A stretch of 19,813 nucleotides of DNA from Pholiota molesta. Its lineage: Eukaryota > Basidiomycota > Agaricomycetes > Agaricales > Strophariaceae. Under the pieces are notes generated by a model. It ran no database searches, had not been told where the DNA came from, and worked only from the letters and a program-made list of their open reading frames with translations. Made by a program: the position numbers and the translations under genes. The stretch covers positions 1 to 19,813 of the forward strand of contig JACGCK010000494.1 in NCBI GenBank assembly GCA_014925825.1. The letters run 5' to 3'. Shown piece after piece: positions 1 through 10,822 of this stretch. The stretch's first letter is position 1. Each line of letters begins with the position of its first letter.

Positions 1-406
<406 letters not shown>

Positions 407-766
407 AAAGTATACCTGTGGTCCTGTGGAACATACCCTTACTTTCCATTGACAGTTATCCTATCCACCGCTGTTATACTATGTACACCTGTGTGTTAAG
501 TCTTCTCTAGAAATATAGAAGAATTTTATATCGGTTTCTGAATCATTGCTTGTTCACCGCATCTAAAAATTCGAATGGGTTACACCATTGAAAGTTCAAA
601 TGAAGTTAATGTAATGTTATTCCACGTGCGCTTGGCTCAGTTCCTGCAAGTTGATTGATCCCAAATTGATCCAAGCCGCGGTCGATGTGAGTTCCTGAGC
701 CTAAGCCAAGTATTCCCTGTCTAGCAGCTCAGCCCACTTTATGCCCTTTTCTCTGTGGCCTACAGC
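407..766. other. Intergenic: 3' flank of aminotransferase and 5' flank of the orphan gene
   Basis: This stretch is AT-rich just after the stop codon and holds no convincing reading frame. A pyrimidine-rich stretch ending TACAG at 761-765, directly before the ATG at 767, could be a 3' splice site of a leader intron, so the orphan gene may have an upstream non-coding exon here. I found no TATA box or RNA gene I could support. Confidence 0.5.
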
Positions 767-2666
767 ATGTCTCCCATTATTCCAGGCGCTTGGTCCTCGA
801 GCTGGACTCTCGGTTCTCAAGAGCGAGACGACATGGACTGCGACACAGAGAAGACGCCTAGGTTGCCAGACCGTTCCCATGCATCTCGCTATGGTCTCTC
901 ACAGGAAGAGAACTCGGAAAATAATGATCTCGCCTTGTCCCAAACACCCAATATAAAGGAACGAGGCGTTCCCGTCGAGGAGCCTGCCCATATAGACGAC
1001 GAAGACGCTGCCTCTTTTGCGGACGATGATAGCTCAGTTCCCTCGGATGATTTCTATAGCATGATATCGCATGAAGTACGTGTTCTTCCATTGATGTTAC
1101 TGTGAACTGGTAGTTATTTTATTTTCATGACTAGGATTCAGAGTCGACACTATACTCTAGTGTCATGATGTCGGTATGTGTACACAGCGCATATATCCTC
1201 ATCGCTTTTCTTGACGCCTCCTGCAGACTTCCCCTATAGACAAAGAGAGAGACCCATCTGATGGACTTCTAGGCTCGGTGGATTTTTCTAGTTCCCCCTT
1301 CGATTCGTCAGGTTTAAGCTCATGCTTGCATATACCTTCACAAGAAGACGTAGTCCGCGCCACATCGGATGCTGGTCTTTTTTTTGAAGCTTCTATTATC
1401 CGAGTCCCCACCGCCGCTCCGTCCACTGAAGACGATTTCCGTCTTTTGGATAGCATTTCTCCCACCGATACCTTGGGATTTTCCCTGCCCAATGTGAGCG
1501 CCTGTGGTCAAGAACTCGTATTAGACGCCCTCTCGGCGATCGGCACTGTCACGCACGCATCTGGCAACGATTCTCCTGTGGATCCGCATGGTTATGAATG
1601 CGATTCCGTTTCCAGCCATTCGGGTTCATTTTCCAGTAGAGGTATATCTAATCTAATTGCCAGACTCGGTTCAGGTGCAAGTGCATCGCGAGCGAGTGTC
1701 TTTTCATGGTCCCAGGGTTCTTCAAGAAACCCCAGTCCAAGTCCAAGGATCACGCACCACGGCCATTTTGACGACGGTCCATTTAGATCTCAAACCAGCA
1801 CCTTGCAGCTTTCTCAGCCGGATGGAAACAATCCCTGGACACTTTCGCTGGACCCAACGCTCACTTCAACCGAATCCGAAGCGGCATCACAAGCCTCTAC
1901 CGCTTCTTTATCTCTCGAAGCTGAATTTCCGCCAGACGACGAAAGGCCTTCTTTTATGTCGCGAGATACACTCCCATCTGTCGCCTCACTTCAGGACCCT
2001 TCTTCTCCACACACTGTTTACTACGAAGAGGATATAATTACCACCCCACGAAACTCGCAGTCATCTCCGTATAATGTGCTCTCAGAGCCAAGGTCCAATC
2101 CTGCCCCATCTCCTTTAACTTATAACCACTCGGACGATTCGGTCCGCTCAAAGAATTTCATACAGAAGACGAAGGAGCTTTGCAACAAATTCAAAAAACT
2201 TATTTCTTTGAAGTCCGTAAAGGAAAGATCGTCCAAGGTCGCGAAAGATAATTCTGGCATTCGTCGCACTCCTCTGAATGGCCAGGGTGAACCCGATACG
2301 CAGTCTTCTTTCCAGAATTTCCCTCGCATAACATCACCATCATTTTCCTCAGTCGATAAACCTCCTGCATTCCGAAGAACAGTAAAAACATCTCCACCAT
2401 CTGTAGCACTCTCGTACACTCCCGATTACACCGTTGCTCGTGGATCCGGATCAACTCACGTCCCTGACGAAAAGTACACCTATGAATATCACGCAAGACC
2501 CAAAACACTACAGGAAATTAGATCTAAGCGAAGGTTCTCATTACCTGCCTTCGCTAGACCATCTTCTCCTGTCCCTCCAAATGCACGAACTGCAAATCCA
2601 ATGCGTTCAACGAAACAGAGAAGGGCTGGATCCATTCTATCTGCTGAAGGAGGAATGACACGCTGA
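767..2666 (+). CDS. Serine-rich hypothetical protein (~595 aa), basidiomycete orphan
   Basis: I do not recognise this protein. The model is exons 767-1075, 1135-1173 and 1227-2666, with introns at 1076-1134 (GTACGT...ACTAG) and 1174-1226 (GTATGT...TGCAG), giving 595 aa in frame. The ATG at 767 is chosen because the open frame upstream of it starts only at a GTG. The protein is low-complexity and Ser/Pro/Thr-rich, probably disordered. It has an acidic patch near residues 80-100 (HIDDEDAASFADDD), a Lys-rich possible amphipathic helix near 425-450 (FIQKTKELCNKFKKLISLK), and a basic C-terminal segment from about 540 (RPKTLQEIRSKRRFSLPAF). The RRFSLP core fits a basophilic-kinase site and resembles a 14-3-3 site. 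No enzyme fold, signal peptide or membrane segment is evident. A signalling or scaffold role is only a guess. Confidence 0.75.
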
Positions 2667-2844
2667 ATTGTATATTATATCAATCGTTGAACGACTTACA
2701 CTTCTTGGACACCTAAATTATCCGCAGAGTGAGAGATATGGATTTTTCGTGACACCTCAACCTTTTTCTTGCCATGACTTACAATTGTATGTACAATGTG
2801 ACATTCTGTGTACTTTTATTATCATTTTCCTAGTTTGTTGTAAT

Positions 2845-4125
2845 TCAAATATCAAGGTCTTCATCTGGATCATCGTCGTCAATATCATCGGCTGAGTCAG
2901 GATCGTAGAAAATTGCAGCAGGTGTGTTGCTCGTCATGGGTGCGCCTAGCGAGAATTAATGTTAAGCATAAGGGAAGCACAATTGAAAGCTATTGGCATT
3001 ACCTTCGTGTGCGTAAGGCAAAGGTACCTGTGCCCTGGATTCTTGCTGCGCAGACGTCAGACTCAGGTTGAAAGGCAGATTTTGAGTGGGATCTGGAGCG
3101 GCAGCTTGGATGGGCTAGAGACAATAACAATCAGAATGCGAAAAATAAGATCTAGATTGGAGGCTGATGCATTTCTCACTTCAGTTTGCTTTTTCGCAAG
3201 CGGCTTGATGCTTTCCAATGCTGTGAGCTCGCACGGACCGCCCAAAACATTCGACCAGCCTTCCAAGACGCGTTCAACGCCCCGCTTCCTACCAGCTCCT
3301 TCTCGCACAATCAACTCGGCCACAAACTCGGACGAATTGCCGCTTCCTTCACCATTGGGCCCAAAGACCAATGCCTCGGTATCGTATAGGCGCTCGCTGA
3401 CTGGAAGAAAGACACCCCAGAATTTAGGCCAGGGTGAGACTGGAGGAGGGGGCATCAGAAACTCAGTCGCAATATGCGCTATCAGCGCCGGAGGATGGGC
3501 GATGACATGCGAAAGAGAAGACGAAAACCCAGTTTGTGTGATCAGAGGCAGGAGGCTCGAGGGAGATTGCGAATGGAGAATTAGGCGTGCATCTAAGGGC
3601 TCTTATTAATTGTATTTTTTAACGATTGCTCTCATGAACGCACTTGAGCACTTTTTGACGAGTTCGCAAACTTTAGAGAGATACTTGTATGTTTCTGCCG
3701 GGGAATCCGTATCCTCGAGGACTGTATCTATCGAATCAATGATAATATTCGTTGATCTTGACGGTACATCCAAAGCTAGAGGTAAAATTGAGCGAGGCAA
3801 TGGATGGGGAAAAGACTTTTCACAGCATACCTTTCTCCACTACTGACAGCAACTCTGCCCAGTAATCCGATTCACCATATCCCGGAACACGATCAGTCCA
3901 GTCATAAACTTCGACTGAGTTCAGCGAAGAAATTCCTGTCAAATTAGATGGCTGGTAGAGCAAGCAAAAGAGGACATTGTGGAGAGGTGATCCTTTGGCA
4001 CTTGTGTCCTGTGCAACAAGTATCCTGCGCAGAACAGGCAGACTGCTTTGTGCGAGAGACGATTGCAGAATCAGCAAAGGGTGCCGATGCGACTCATTCT
4101 TTAAGATGGATGTGAGGAGTGTCAT
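2845..4125 (-). CDS. ELP5: Elongator complex subunit Elp5
   Basis: Elp5 is part of the Elp4-Elp5-Elp6 ring of Elongator, which is needed for modification of wobble uridines (mcm5U/ncm5U) in tRNA. The exons on the minus strand are 4125-3831, 3775-3644, 3601-3180, 3114-3003 and 2945-2845. They sum to 1062 nt, or 353 aa, in frame with no correction; yeast Elp5 is slightly shorter (from memory). The N-terminus carries SHRHPLLILQSSLAQSSLPVL, the typical opening strand and helix of the family's RecA-like fold. The middle reads NIIIDSIDTVL, a Walker-B-like strand. The C-terminus ends in an acidic tail, FYDPDSADDIDDDDPDEDLD, characteristic of fungal Elp5. No catalytic ATPase motif is expected in this subunit. 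The intron at 3602-3643 is very short (42 nt), so that junction is the least certain. The gene runs in the same direction as the GNAT gene, 162 bases downstream of that gene's stop. Confidence 0.88.
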
Positions 4126-4287
4126 ATTGAAAGATATAGATTTTGGACATGGTTGATTCGATTTAAACGCCTAATCTCTTTTTGGGAATCTCCTGCCCGC
4201 CACGACTATAAACTTGTAACTACACTTCGTACGACATCAGAATATGTACAAATCGTACTTTTTATATAATAAGCTATAGTGCTTCAA

Positions 4288-5140
4288 TCAAGTACTCTTA
4301 ATCCATCTATTTCTTTCCAGATATCGCGTGCCCAATTTCCATCGAAGGACACCAATGGTCTTCGTATGCTGATCAAGCTCGAATCCTGCTTTCCTCAGAG
4401 AAGAGCGGCGGTAGGGGAGCAGGGGTGAATCAACCACTTCGATACGTTCAAGAGTTGGATCCTTGTTGAAAGCATGATTGATAGCATATTCGAGCAGGTC
4501 GTCTTGAATATTGGCCTTGTGGTAATTTTCTTCGACATGGAAATGCCGAATGAGAGCTGTTCTTGGCGGAGCAACTTCGCCCTTGGGTGCTTTAGCATTG
4601 GACTTGTTCGCGTCGATAGCAATAAGCCCAACGAATGTGTCTCCATGTTCGAGCAGCCAAAATCCGGAGGCTGGTTTTTTGGAATAATATTTTTGGATAT
4701 CCTTGATGTCTTCATGACGGAGAGTTTCTTGAGTAAGTCCTTCGAAGTATGGTCGGTTTATCCTGGAAGGTATTGGGTATAGGGTTGTCAAGTTAAATAT
4801 TCGGCATGACATACCAGTCTACAGCGAACATTATAGGTACAGCCAGCGAAGCAAAAGCTGGAAAAGGCTTGAGATAGCTTAGCCATCCCAAATCGTTGGA
4901 CGGCCACCAGCTCATGTATTGTATGAATACGGACGACAGTGCAAGCCATATAGCAATGGTCACAGGATGGGTATAAGCTTGGAAAACTTCATTGGTATCG
5001 ATGACTGCGACAACAAAAAAGGACATACTTTTGTTGTTGGCAATAGCAAGACCCTGGAAATTGGACTTGGAGATCATGAACAAGGTTAACTTCCTGTCTT
5101 CTGTAGCATACGGTCGGATTTGGGCAGTCGGGAGGGCCAT
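4288..5140 (-). CDS. GNAT-family acetyltransferase with two N-terminal membrane segments
   Basis: A predicted acetyl-CoA-dependent N-acetyltransferase of unknown substrate. The minus-strand exons are 5140-5029, 4977-4815 and 4762-4288, summing to 750 nt, or 249 aa, in frame. The N-terminus (MALPTAQIRPY) is followed by hydrophobic segments near residues 41-60 (PVTIAIWLALSSVFIQYM) and 75-92 (FASLAVPIMFAVDW). The GNAT fold follows: SGFWLLEHGDTFVGLIAI, then RHFHVEENYHKANIQDDLL at the acetyl-CoA loop and helix, and a C-terminal YRRSSLRKAGFEL strand-helix. The layout recalls NAT8-like membrane acetyltransferases, so an ER or other endomembrane location is inferred. The intron at 4978-5028 (GTATGT...CCAAG) is 51 nt with no in-frame stop, so reading through it would also give an open protein. 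An in-frame ATG at 5224 lies upstream; 5140 is preferred because IRPY normally lies close to the start. Confidence 0.82.
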
Positions 5141-5276
5141 TGTAGGGGAGAATGAACAAGTATCGACGAAGAGTGGAGGAACATGACGCCGGACATATAC
5201 CTGACGGGACACACTCAATTTCATCTAACCCCTCGCACGTTGCTCGATTCAGGTCCACCTCAATTCTATTTTTGGA

Positions 5277-5571
5277 CGCAGCTACAACCACAACCTTGGG
5301 CTTGAAGATCACACAAAGTTGTAATTATAATACATTTATGATCTTGCGCAAAATCGATTTCAGTTGTTGTACATTTATACTGCTTGAGAGAAACAAATAG
5401 GGTCCGTATGCTTATTGCTCTTGCGCAGCTACAACCACAACCTTGGGCTTGAAGATCACACAAAGTTGTAATTTATAATACATTTATGATCTTGCGCAAA
5501 ATCGATTTCAGTTGTTGTACATTTATACTGCTTGAGAGAAACCAATAGGGTCCGTATGCTTATTGCTCTTG
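5277..5571. repeat. Tandem duplication of a ~147-bp unit (two copies)
   Basis: Copy 1 is 5277-5423 and copy 2 is 5424-5571. Both start CGCAGCTACAACCACAACC and run to TATGCTTATTGCTCTTG. I see only two differences: one extra T in the GTAATT(T)ATAAT stretch of copy 2, and A versus C in GAAA(C)AAATAG/GAAACCAATAG. Such similarity in non-coding DNA implies a recent duplication (or an assembly duplication). Each copy contains the palindrome TTGCGCAA and an imperfect TGTA...TACA dyad. The array begins about 137 bases upstream of the GNAT start codon, so it may lie in that gene's promoter or leader. Open frames across it are by-products of the repeat. Confidence 0.93.
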
Positions 5572-5603
5572 CTAGCTACTGCTTGATCATATCTGAGAAT
5601 TGA

Positions 5604-5924
5604 TTATTTCACTTTTAAAGATAAGTAATGGGTTACCCGAATTAATTCAGGCGGAAGGTAAGTATGTTTTGAGATCACAGCTGCAGCCTCCCATGAGTCA
5701 AGCCCGTAACCTCTATAGAGATAGTATCTTATAACCCACATGGGAATGGAGGTTCCTCCAGCGCCTATTTCAGCAATCAGCTCGCGATTCTGACCCCCTT
5801 CACCCCTCGTTATTGATTGAATAATCAGCCAAACCAACACGTACCTAAAGAACCATGTACGCGATGTCTGAAGGTCATAATCAAACAAGAACTTGGAAGC
5901 AATGATAAGATGGCCCTTCAACAA
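5604..5924 (-). pseudogene. Possible decayed coding fragment, unrecognised
   Basis: An open frame of 106 codons reads protein-like in its second half (for example NRELIAEIGAGGTSIPMW, YLYRGYGLDSWEAAAVISKH, YLPPELI). I cannot assign a family. A stretch within it, on the minus strand from GTACGTGTTGG to ATAACGAG, looks like a 39-nt in-frame intron. Upstream on the same strand, 5925-6163 gives further short protein-like pieces (YYVLLYEHLKNVC; DIVYEFYEGSPRLVILVEG) in different frames, broken by stops. This looks like a degenerate gene or a poorly resolved multi-exon gene. It could also be chance. Low confidence. Confidence 0.3.
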
Positions 5925-6163
5925 GAATTACTAGCCTCGGGCTACCTTCATAGAACTCGTAGACGATGTCAGTGACTCAGTGTAATGTCAAAAAGTATTA
6001 CTAAGAACTTGCTAAGAACAAAGACATCAAAGATAGTGTTGCGACAGTGATAGCATGCGCAAACGTTCTTGAGATGTTCATACAGCAGGACATAGTACGA
6101 CGTACGTAAGTAGTATGCAATAATAATTGGCATCAATCGTGGCGCCTCTTGAGTCTTCTGCAA

Positions 6164-6955
6164 TCAATGCCATTCGTTATGAACAAGTTATAAACTGTTA
6201 TAAATAATACAAAGCTTCAGTCCTACCTCATATGAGCGTAATCCTGAACTCCTCCTATTTTTCCGCTCGCGTTACGACTAGATAAAATAAACTAAATAAA
6301 CTCGAAATCATGCTAATTTTACATTCCTTGATTACATAGATACATTTCTACAGCCACAGATACACGTAGACTGTAGATACTGGCGGGCATTAAGAAAGCA
6401 ACTATCGATAATTGCAAAAGAACCTCTAGAGTTGATCTGGAGTGCGTTGTGAGTGCATGCCACTCCACTCGAACGGGAACCGGGCCGGGGCAAGCTCAGA
6501 TCCAACCTCTCGCTCCGAACCTAATCTTATCCGATTCTGACCCAATTCTGTCCGTCTTCCCATCGCGTCGCTGATCAGTGATCACTTATTGCTAGCTAAC
6601 TGTGGGTCTTTTTTCATCGTTATGACTATGTTGGTTGTCTTTAGATGGCTTGAGCTGAGGCCCGCTTGAGCAACACTTGAGTCCCAAAAAACTAATCATT
6701 GTCTGGACATCAAATATGTAGATGGATTTCACTTGGATTTCATCGATTGGATGTTCTCAATTATTCCATGGTACCCGTTCATTCTCACGGAGTTACAGTC
6801 TCGAACATAGCCGCGACTGGGCGCGATGGTTCGCGGCCCATCTACGATTAGAATCATGGAGTCTACGGGAGCCCGTTTGCATTGCTGGATCCATTTAACA
6901 AGACCTCGTCTCTTCCAGATTGTTGACCCACTACTCCCTCAATCAACCATTGACA
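6164..6955. other. Long intergenic region upstream of the dienelactone hydrolase gene
   Basis: AT-rich on the left, more balanced from about 6470 on. No reading frame, tRNA or repeat family could be supported. A small palindromic cluster (TGATCAGTGATCAC, about 6571-6586) is visible but without known meaning. The last ~100 bases include pyrimidine-rich sequence ending TCTTCCAG at about 6918, which could be a leader-intron acceptor for the downstream gene. Confidence 0.5.
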
Positions 6956-8513
6956 ATGCTCATCAACACGACTTATTATGACGTTCCTACAAAGCTTCAC
7001 GGAGATGGACACCCAATCCGTATCTTCGTGATCTCCCCACACGTTCCCGATTACCCAGATGCCAAGTTTCCAGGTGTGTATTAGAGTGCGATGCTTTCAC
7101 TGATCCGTTGCGTCGATTAACTCCTCGATCGACAGGTGTTATCGTCTTCAGGTGCCTTGACATGCGTTGTCAATAATCAAAATAGGGCTGACTGCCCCGA
7201 TCTAGTGAAATCTACCAAGTAACTGGACCCGTCGAGCGCTTTGCAGGCCAGATTGCCAGCCAGGGCTTCGTCGTTGGTATGCGATTTGCTGTGTAAAATT
7301 TCTTGGTCAAAACTCTCCTAACAAAATCAGCTTGTCCTTCGGTATACCATGAATTTCAGGGTCCAGAGGCAATTCCGTACGACGTTGAAGGTATGCATTT
7401 TTCTATCCCTTTGAAAACATTTCTAACGTTTTATTTCGACCATACTAGGCACTGACAGAGGAAACAAATTCAAGGTCGGTTAAGAAGACATGATGGAGAA
7501 CATAGAATTCTTAATCAAGTAAATAATACAGATCGAAAAAGAAGTTGCAGCCTATGATGAGGTTTGAACTTATTCTTGTCACTGATCAACCCATTTTTAC
7601 CTTGTGTGCTTCGCAAGGATGCCACTTTGGCCATCGACCTTCTCGTCTCTCTCAAGAACTGCAATGGCAGGATCGCAGGTAAGGTATCCTGCAATTTATT
7701 AAAGCGCAAAACTCATCCTATCTTTTCTTATCAAAGCAACTGGGATGTGTCTCGGTGGACATCTGGTGCGTCACAGAATTTCCCCGCAAACATAGTTTCT
7801 CAAATAGAAACCGTCATTATCACCAGGCATTCAGGGTAACACGGAGTCCTTTCGCATGACTTTGATATATATCTAATCAGTTCACAGGCTGCCTTTGATC
7901 AACGTGTCTTATCTTCGGTCTGTTTCTTCGGTACTGATATACATAGCGCTACCCTGGGTAAAGGAAAGCAAGACAATAGTCTTATCAGAGTTCGTAATGG
8001 AGACCTCACTGGAAAGGGAGAACTTGTTGTGCGTACCGGCTCATTTGACGCGGGCATGTATCTATAATCTAAGCGCTCATTTTTCATCTATGGCGATAGA
8101 TGATCTTCGGAAAGCAGGTACGTCCAATCTCACTTGATTAAATCTTATAGCTTTTTTTGTTAAACGCAGCATAAATTTTTGATATTTCAGGACACTCACG
8201 TTCCACGCGAAGGAAGAGACCTCATTCGTAAGACACTAGAGGACGCAAATGTCACGGTTTCTGTGAGTATATGCGCCTAGATATCAGGCTGCTAACATTT
8301 ACTGATTCTATTTAATTATTACCGATTGCTGTCTAGTTCTTGGAGGTTCAAGCCCAACATGCTTTCATCCGCGACGAGCAGTCAAAAGGAAGATGGGATG
8401 CAGCACTGACTAGGTCCTTGTTTTCTTTCATGATGGAAGTTTTCGAACGAACGATTGGCAGGGATTTGGGTCCCAAAGTGTCGTTGAACAAGGAGCCTGA
8501 ACACGTTTGTTAG
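6956..8513 (+). CDS. Dienelactone hydrolase family protein
   Basis: An alpha/beta hydrolase of the carboxymethylenebutenolidase type; the physiological substrate is unknown. Thirteen exons: 6956-7073, 7136-7151, 7206-7276, 7331-7390, 7449-7474, 7532-7561, 7618-7678, 7737-7765, 7827-7835, 7888-8028, 8100-8117, 8191-8262 and 8337-8513. They sum to 828 nt, or 275 aa, in frame. The expected Cys-Asp-His triad is present: Cys132 in TGMCLGGH, Asp194 in GKQDTHVP and His225 in QAQHAF. Cys rather than Ser at the nucleophile elbow separates dienelactone hydrolases from ordinary esterases. FPGVIVFSEIYQVTGPV near the N-terminus carries the family's conserved EI(Y) motif. No signal peptide is visible, so it is probably cytosolic. 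Exons of 9, 16 and 18 nt are unusual; the 9-nt exon encodes Ala-Phe-Arg and is needed to keep the family sequence CLGGHLAFRAA. Confidence 0.9.
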
Positions 8514-8934
8514 ATGCATTACTTGGCAACGCTGATGGTCAATACAAAGATGAAAGCTTTGCTTATATGTTCGAAGTCCAGAGATCATCTTCAGAGTTCA
8601 TCCAAGGTCGAATATAGTCCTTAATTAGGTCTCAGGAGGATGTCATAGATTTGCGGCAGTAGCTTACGAGCGCGTTGACAACCCTCAGAACTAAGCCTTG
8701 ACATCCCGATATCAATGCTTAGAGGCAATACAAGATTCGAAAAGGGCTCTTTGCTTTTCGGACGGAATCAATCATGGGGCATATAGCGGGTTTTCTGCCG
8801 CCAGGCTTCGTTATCGTGAATACAATGGTTGATAGCAAGATGGAACACGTTGCAAGAGAGTACCGAAAAATGGGATAAAAGAAAAAGGAAACAAGACGAG
8901 ATGCGAAAAATGATACAATAGTTCTACATCTAGT
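8514..8934. other. Convergent 3' flanks of the hydrolase and EF-1alpha genes
   Basis: This stretch lies between the stop codons of two genes that face each other. It should hold both 3' UTRs and poly(A) sites. No conserved reading frame or RNA gene is recognisable. The A-rich stretch at about 8865-8925 belongs to the EF-1alpha 3' UTR side. Confidence 0.6.
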
Positions 8935-10658
8935 TTACTTCTTCTTGGCGGCCTTCTCAGCAGACTTGGTGACCTTTCCGGTGGTCTTCTCAGTCTTGTC
9001 GACGGACTTGATGATTCCGACGGCAACGGTCTGCCTCATGTCACGGACGGCGAAACGACCGAGAGGAGGGTACTCGTTGTAAGACTCAACACACTGAGAA
9101 GATAAAACTCAGCGAGAGATCGACAAAGGATGAGAATCAAAACATACCATGGGCTTGGAAGGAATGAGCTTGACGATGGCGGCATCACCAGACTTGACGA
9201 ACTTGGGAGCGTTCTCAATCGATTTACCTGTTCGGCGATCGATCTTCTCAATGAGCTCAGCGAACTTGCAAGCAATGTGGGCAGTGTGGCAATCGAGGAC
9301 GGGGGCGTAACCAGCACCAATTTGACCGGGGTGGTTGAGAACGATGACCTGGGCGTTGAAGGAAGCGGCTTCCTTGGCGGGGTCGTTCTTGGAGTCGGAG
9401 GCAACGTTTCCACGGCGGATATCCTTGACGGAAACGTTCTTGACGTTGAAACCGACGTTGTCACCGGGGTTACCTTGCTCAAGCTGCTCGTGGTGCATTT
9501 CGACGGACTTGACTTCAGTGGTGACGTTGGAAGGAGCGAAGTTGACGACCATGCCGGCCTTGATGATACCGGTCTCAACACGACCGACGGGCACTGTGCC
9601 AATACCACCGATCTTGTAGACATCCTGGAGGGGAAGACGGAGGGGCTTGTCGGAGGGACGGACGGGGGGCTCGATGGCGTCGATGGCGTCGAGGAGAGTC
9701 TTACCCTTGACAACACCGGCCTTGGTCTCCTTAGTCCAACCCTTGTACCAGGGCATGCTGCAAGGCATATAAGTACTAATCTTACATCGAAAATGTGAGA
9801 ATAAACTTACTTGGGGGACTCCTCCAACATGTTGTCTCCGTGCCATCCAGAGATGGGGACGAAGGCAACAGCCTTGGGGTTGTATCCAACTTTCTTGATG
9901 AAGATGGAGGTTTCCTTGATAATTTCGTTGAAACGATCCTCAGACACTAAAATGGGCAGAAAAAAGGGTCAGTTGCGACTTTAAAGCTGCATACATAAGA
10001 CATTTTTTACCTTGGTGGTATCCATCTTGTTGACGGCGACGATGAGCTGACGGACACCGAGGGTGAAGGCGAGGAGAGCGTGTTCGCGGGTCTGGCCATC
10101 CTTGGAGATACCAGCCTCGAACTCACCGGTTCCTCCTGCGATGATGAGGATAGCGCAATCAGCCTGGGAAGTACCGGTGATCATGTTCTTGATGAAATCA
10201 CGATGTCCGGGGGCATCAATGACCTTGAAACCTTAATCAGTACGGATTGATAAGATGATTGCTGCGTTCAAACTTACAGTGACCATGAACTTGGGGGTCT
10301 CGAACTTCCAGAGAGCGATATCGATGGTGATACCACGCTCACGCTCGGCCTTTAGCTTGTCGAGCACCCAAGCTATGGAAAATTTTTTTAGCTGAGGGTC
10401 CAAGCGAAACAAAGCAGAAAAATACACACCATACTTGAAGGAACCCTTTCCGAGCTCAGCGGCTTCCTTCTCGAACTTCTCGATGGTTCGCTTGTCGATA
10501 CCACCGCACTTGTAGATCAAGTGGCCGGTAGTGGTGGACTTTCCGGAGTCGACGTGACCGATGACTGGGGATATTGCGTTCAGGGTCGAGAATAAGGGTG
10601 CGATAAGATAAATGGGCTACTCACCGACAACGTTAACGTGGGTCTTTTCCTTTCCCAT
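8935..10658 (-). CDS. TEF1: Translation elongation factor 1-alpha (1-base frameshift in exon 5)
   Basis: A GTPase that delivers aminoacyl-tRNA to the ribosomal A site. The minus-strand exons are 10658-10625, 10564-10430, 10372-10278, 10223-10011, 9946-9811, 9757-9148 and 9093-8935. They sum to 1382 nt, exactly one short of 461 codons (460 aa, the usual length). G motifs are all present: GHVDSGKST (G1), DAPGHRDF (G3) and NKMD (G4). The C-terminus ends in a Lys-rich tail ([13 protein letters not shown]). The missing base is at the start of exon 5, where TG-TCT-GAG is read but TGG-TCT-GAG (Trp-Ser-Glu) is expected after VNKMDTTK. No alternative GT-AG choice restores the frame. High G/C third-position usage fits a highly expressed gene. 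A leader intron lies upstream. Confidence 0.96.
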
Positions 10659-10670
10659 TTTTGTTGAGTT

Positions 10671-10822
10671 CTGGAAAGAGGAGGAGATGAGTACGCAGGA
10701 TCGCACGAGATCGCAGAGAAGAGATGAGAGACATCGCAATCAGCACGATGGGATCCATCGCTGGATGGGGGGCAGCGATGGCGAGGGCGGTGGGGGACGG
10801 GGGAGACGGGGACGGGACTTAC
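10671..10822 (-). other. 5' UTR intron of EF-1alpha
   Basis: On the minus strand, GTAAGTCCC (donor at 10822) and a long pyrimidine tract ending TTTCCAG (acceptor at 10671) bracket 152 nt, 12 nt before the start codon. The sequence before the donor is CT-rich and ends ACACTCAAA, typical of a leader exon of a highly expressed fungal gene. Leader introns are common in fungal tef1 genes (general knowledge). The predicted leader exon lies just above 10822. Confidence 0.75.

Noticed and set aside
5266..5463. Minus-strand open frame with a repeated Cys-rich peptide
   Set aside because: The repetition comes from the 147-bp tandem duplication; no coding signal.
6571..6586. TGATCAGTGATCAC palindromic cluster
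   Set aside because: Too short and isolated to interpret; it recurs nowhere else that I noticed.
9130..9798. A 222-codon plus-strand open frame opposite EF-1alpha
   Set aside because: It is the antisense shadow of the highly biased codons of EF-1alpha exon 6.
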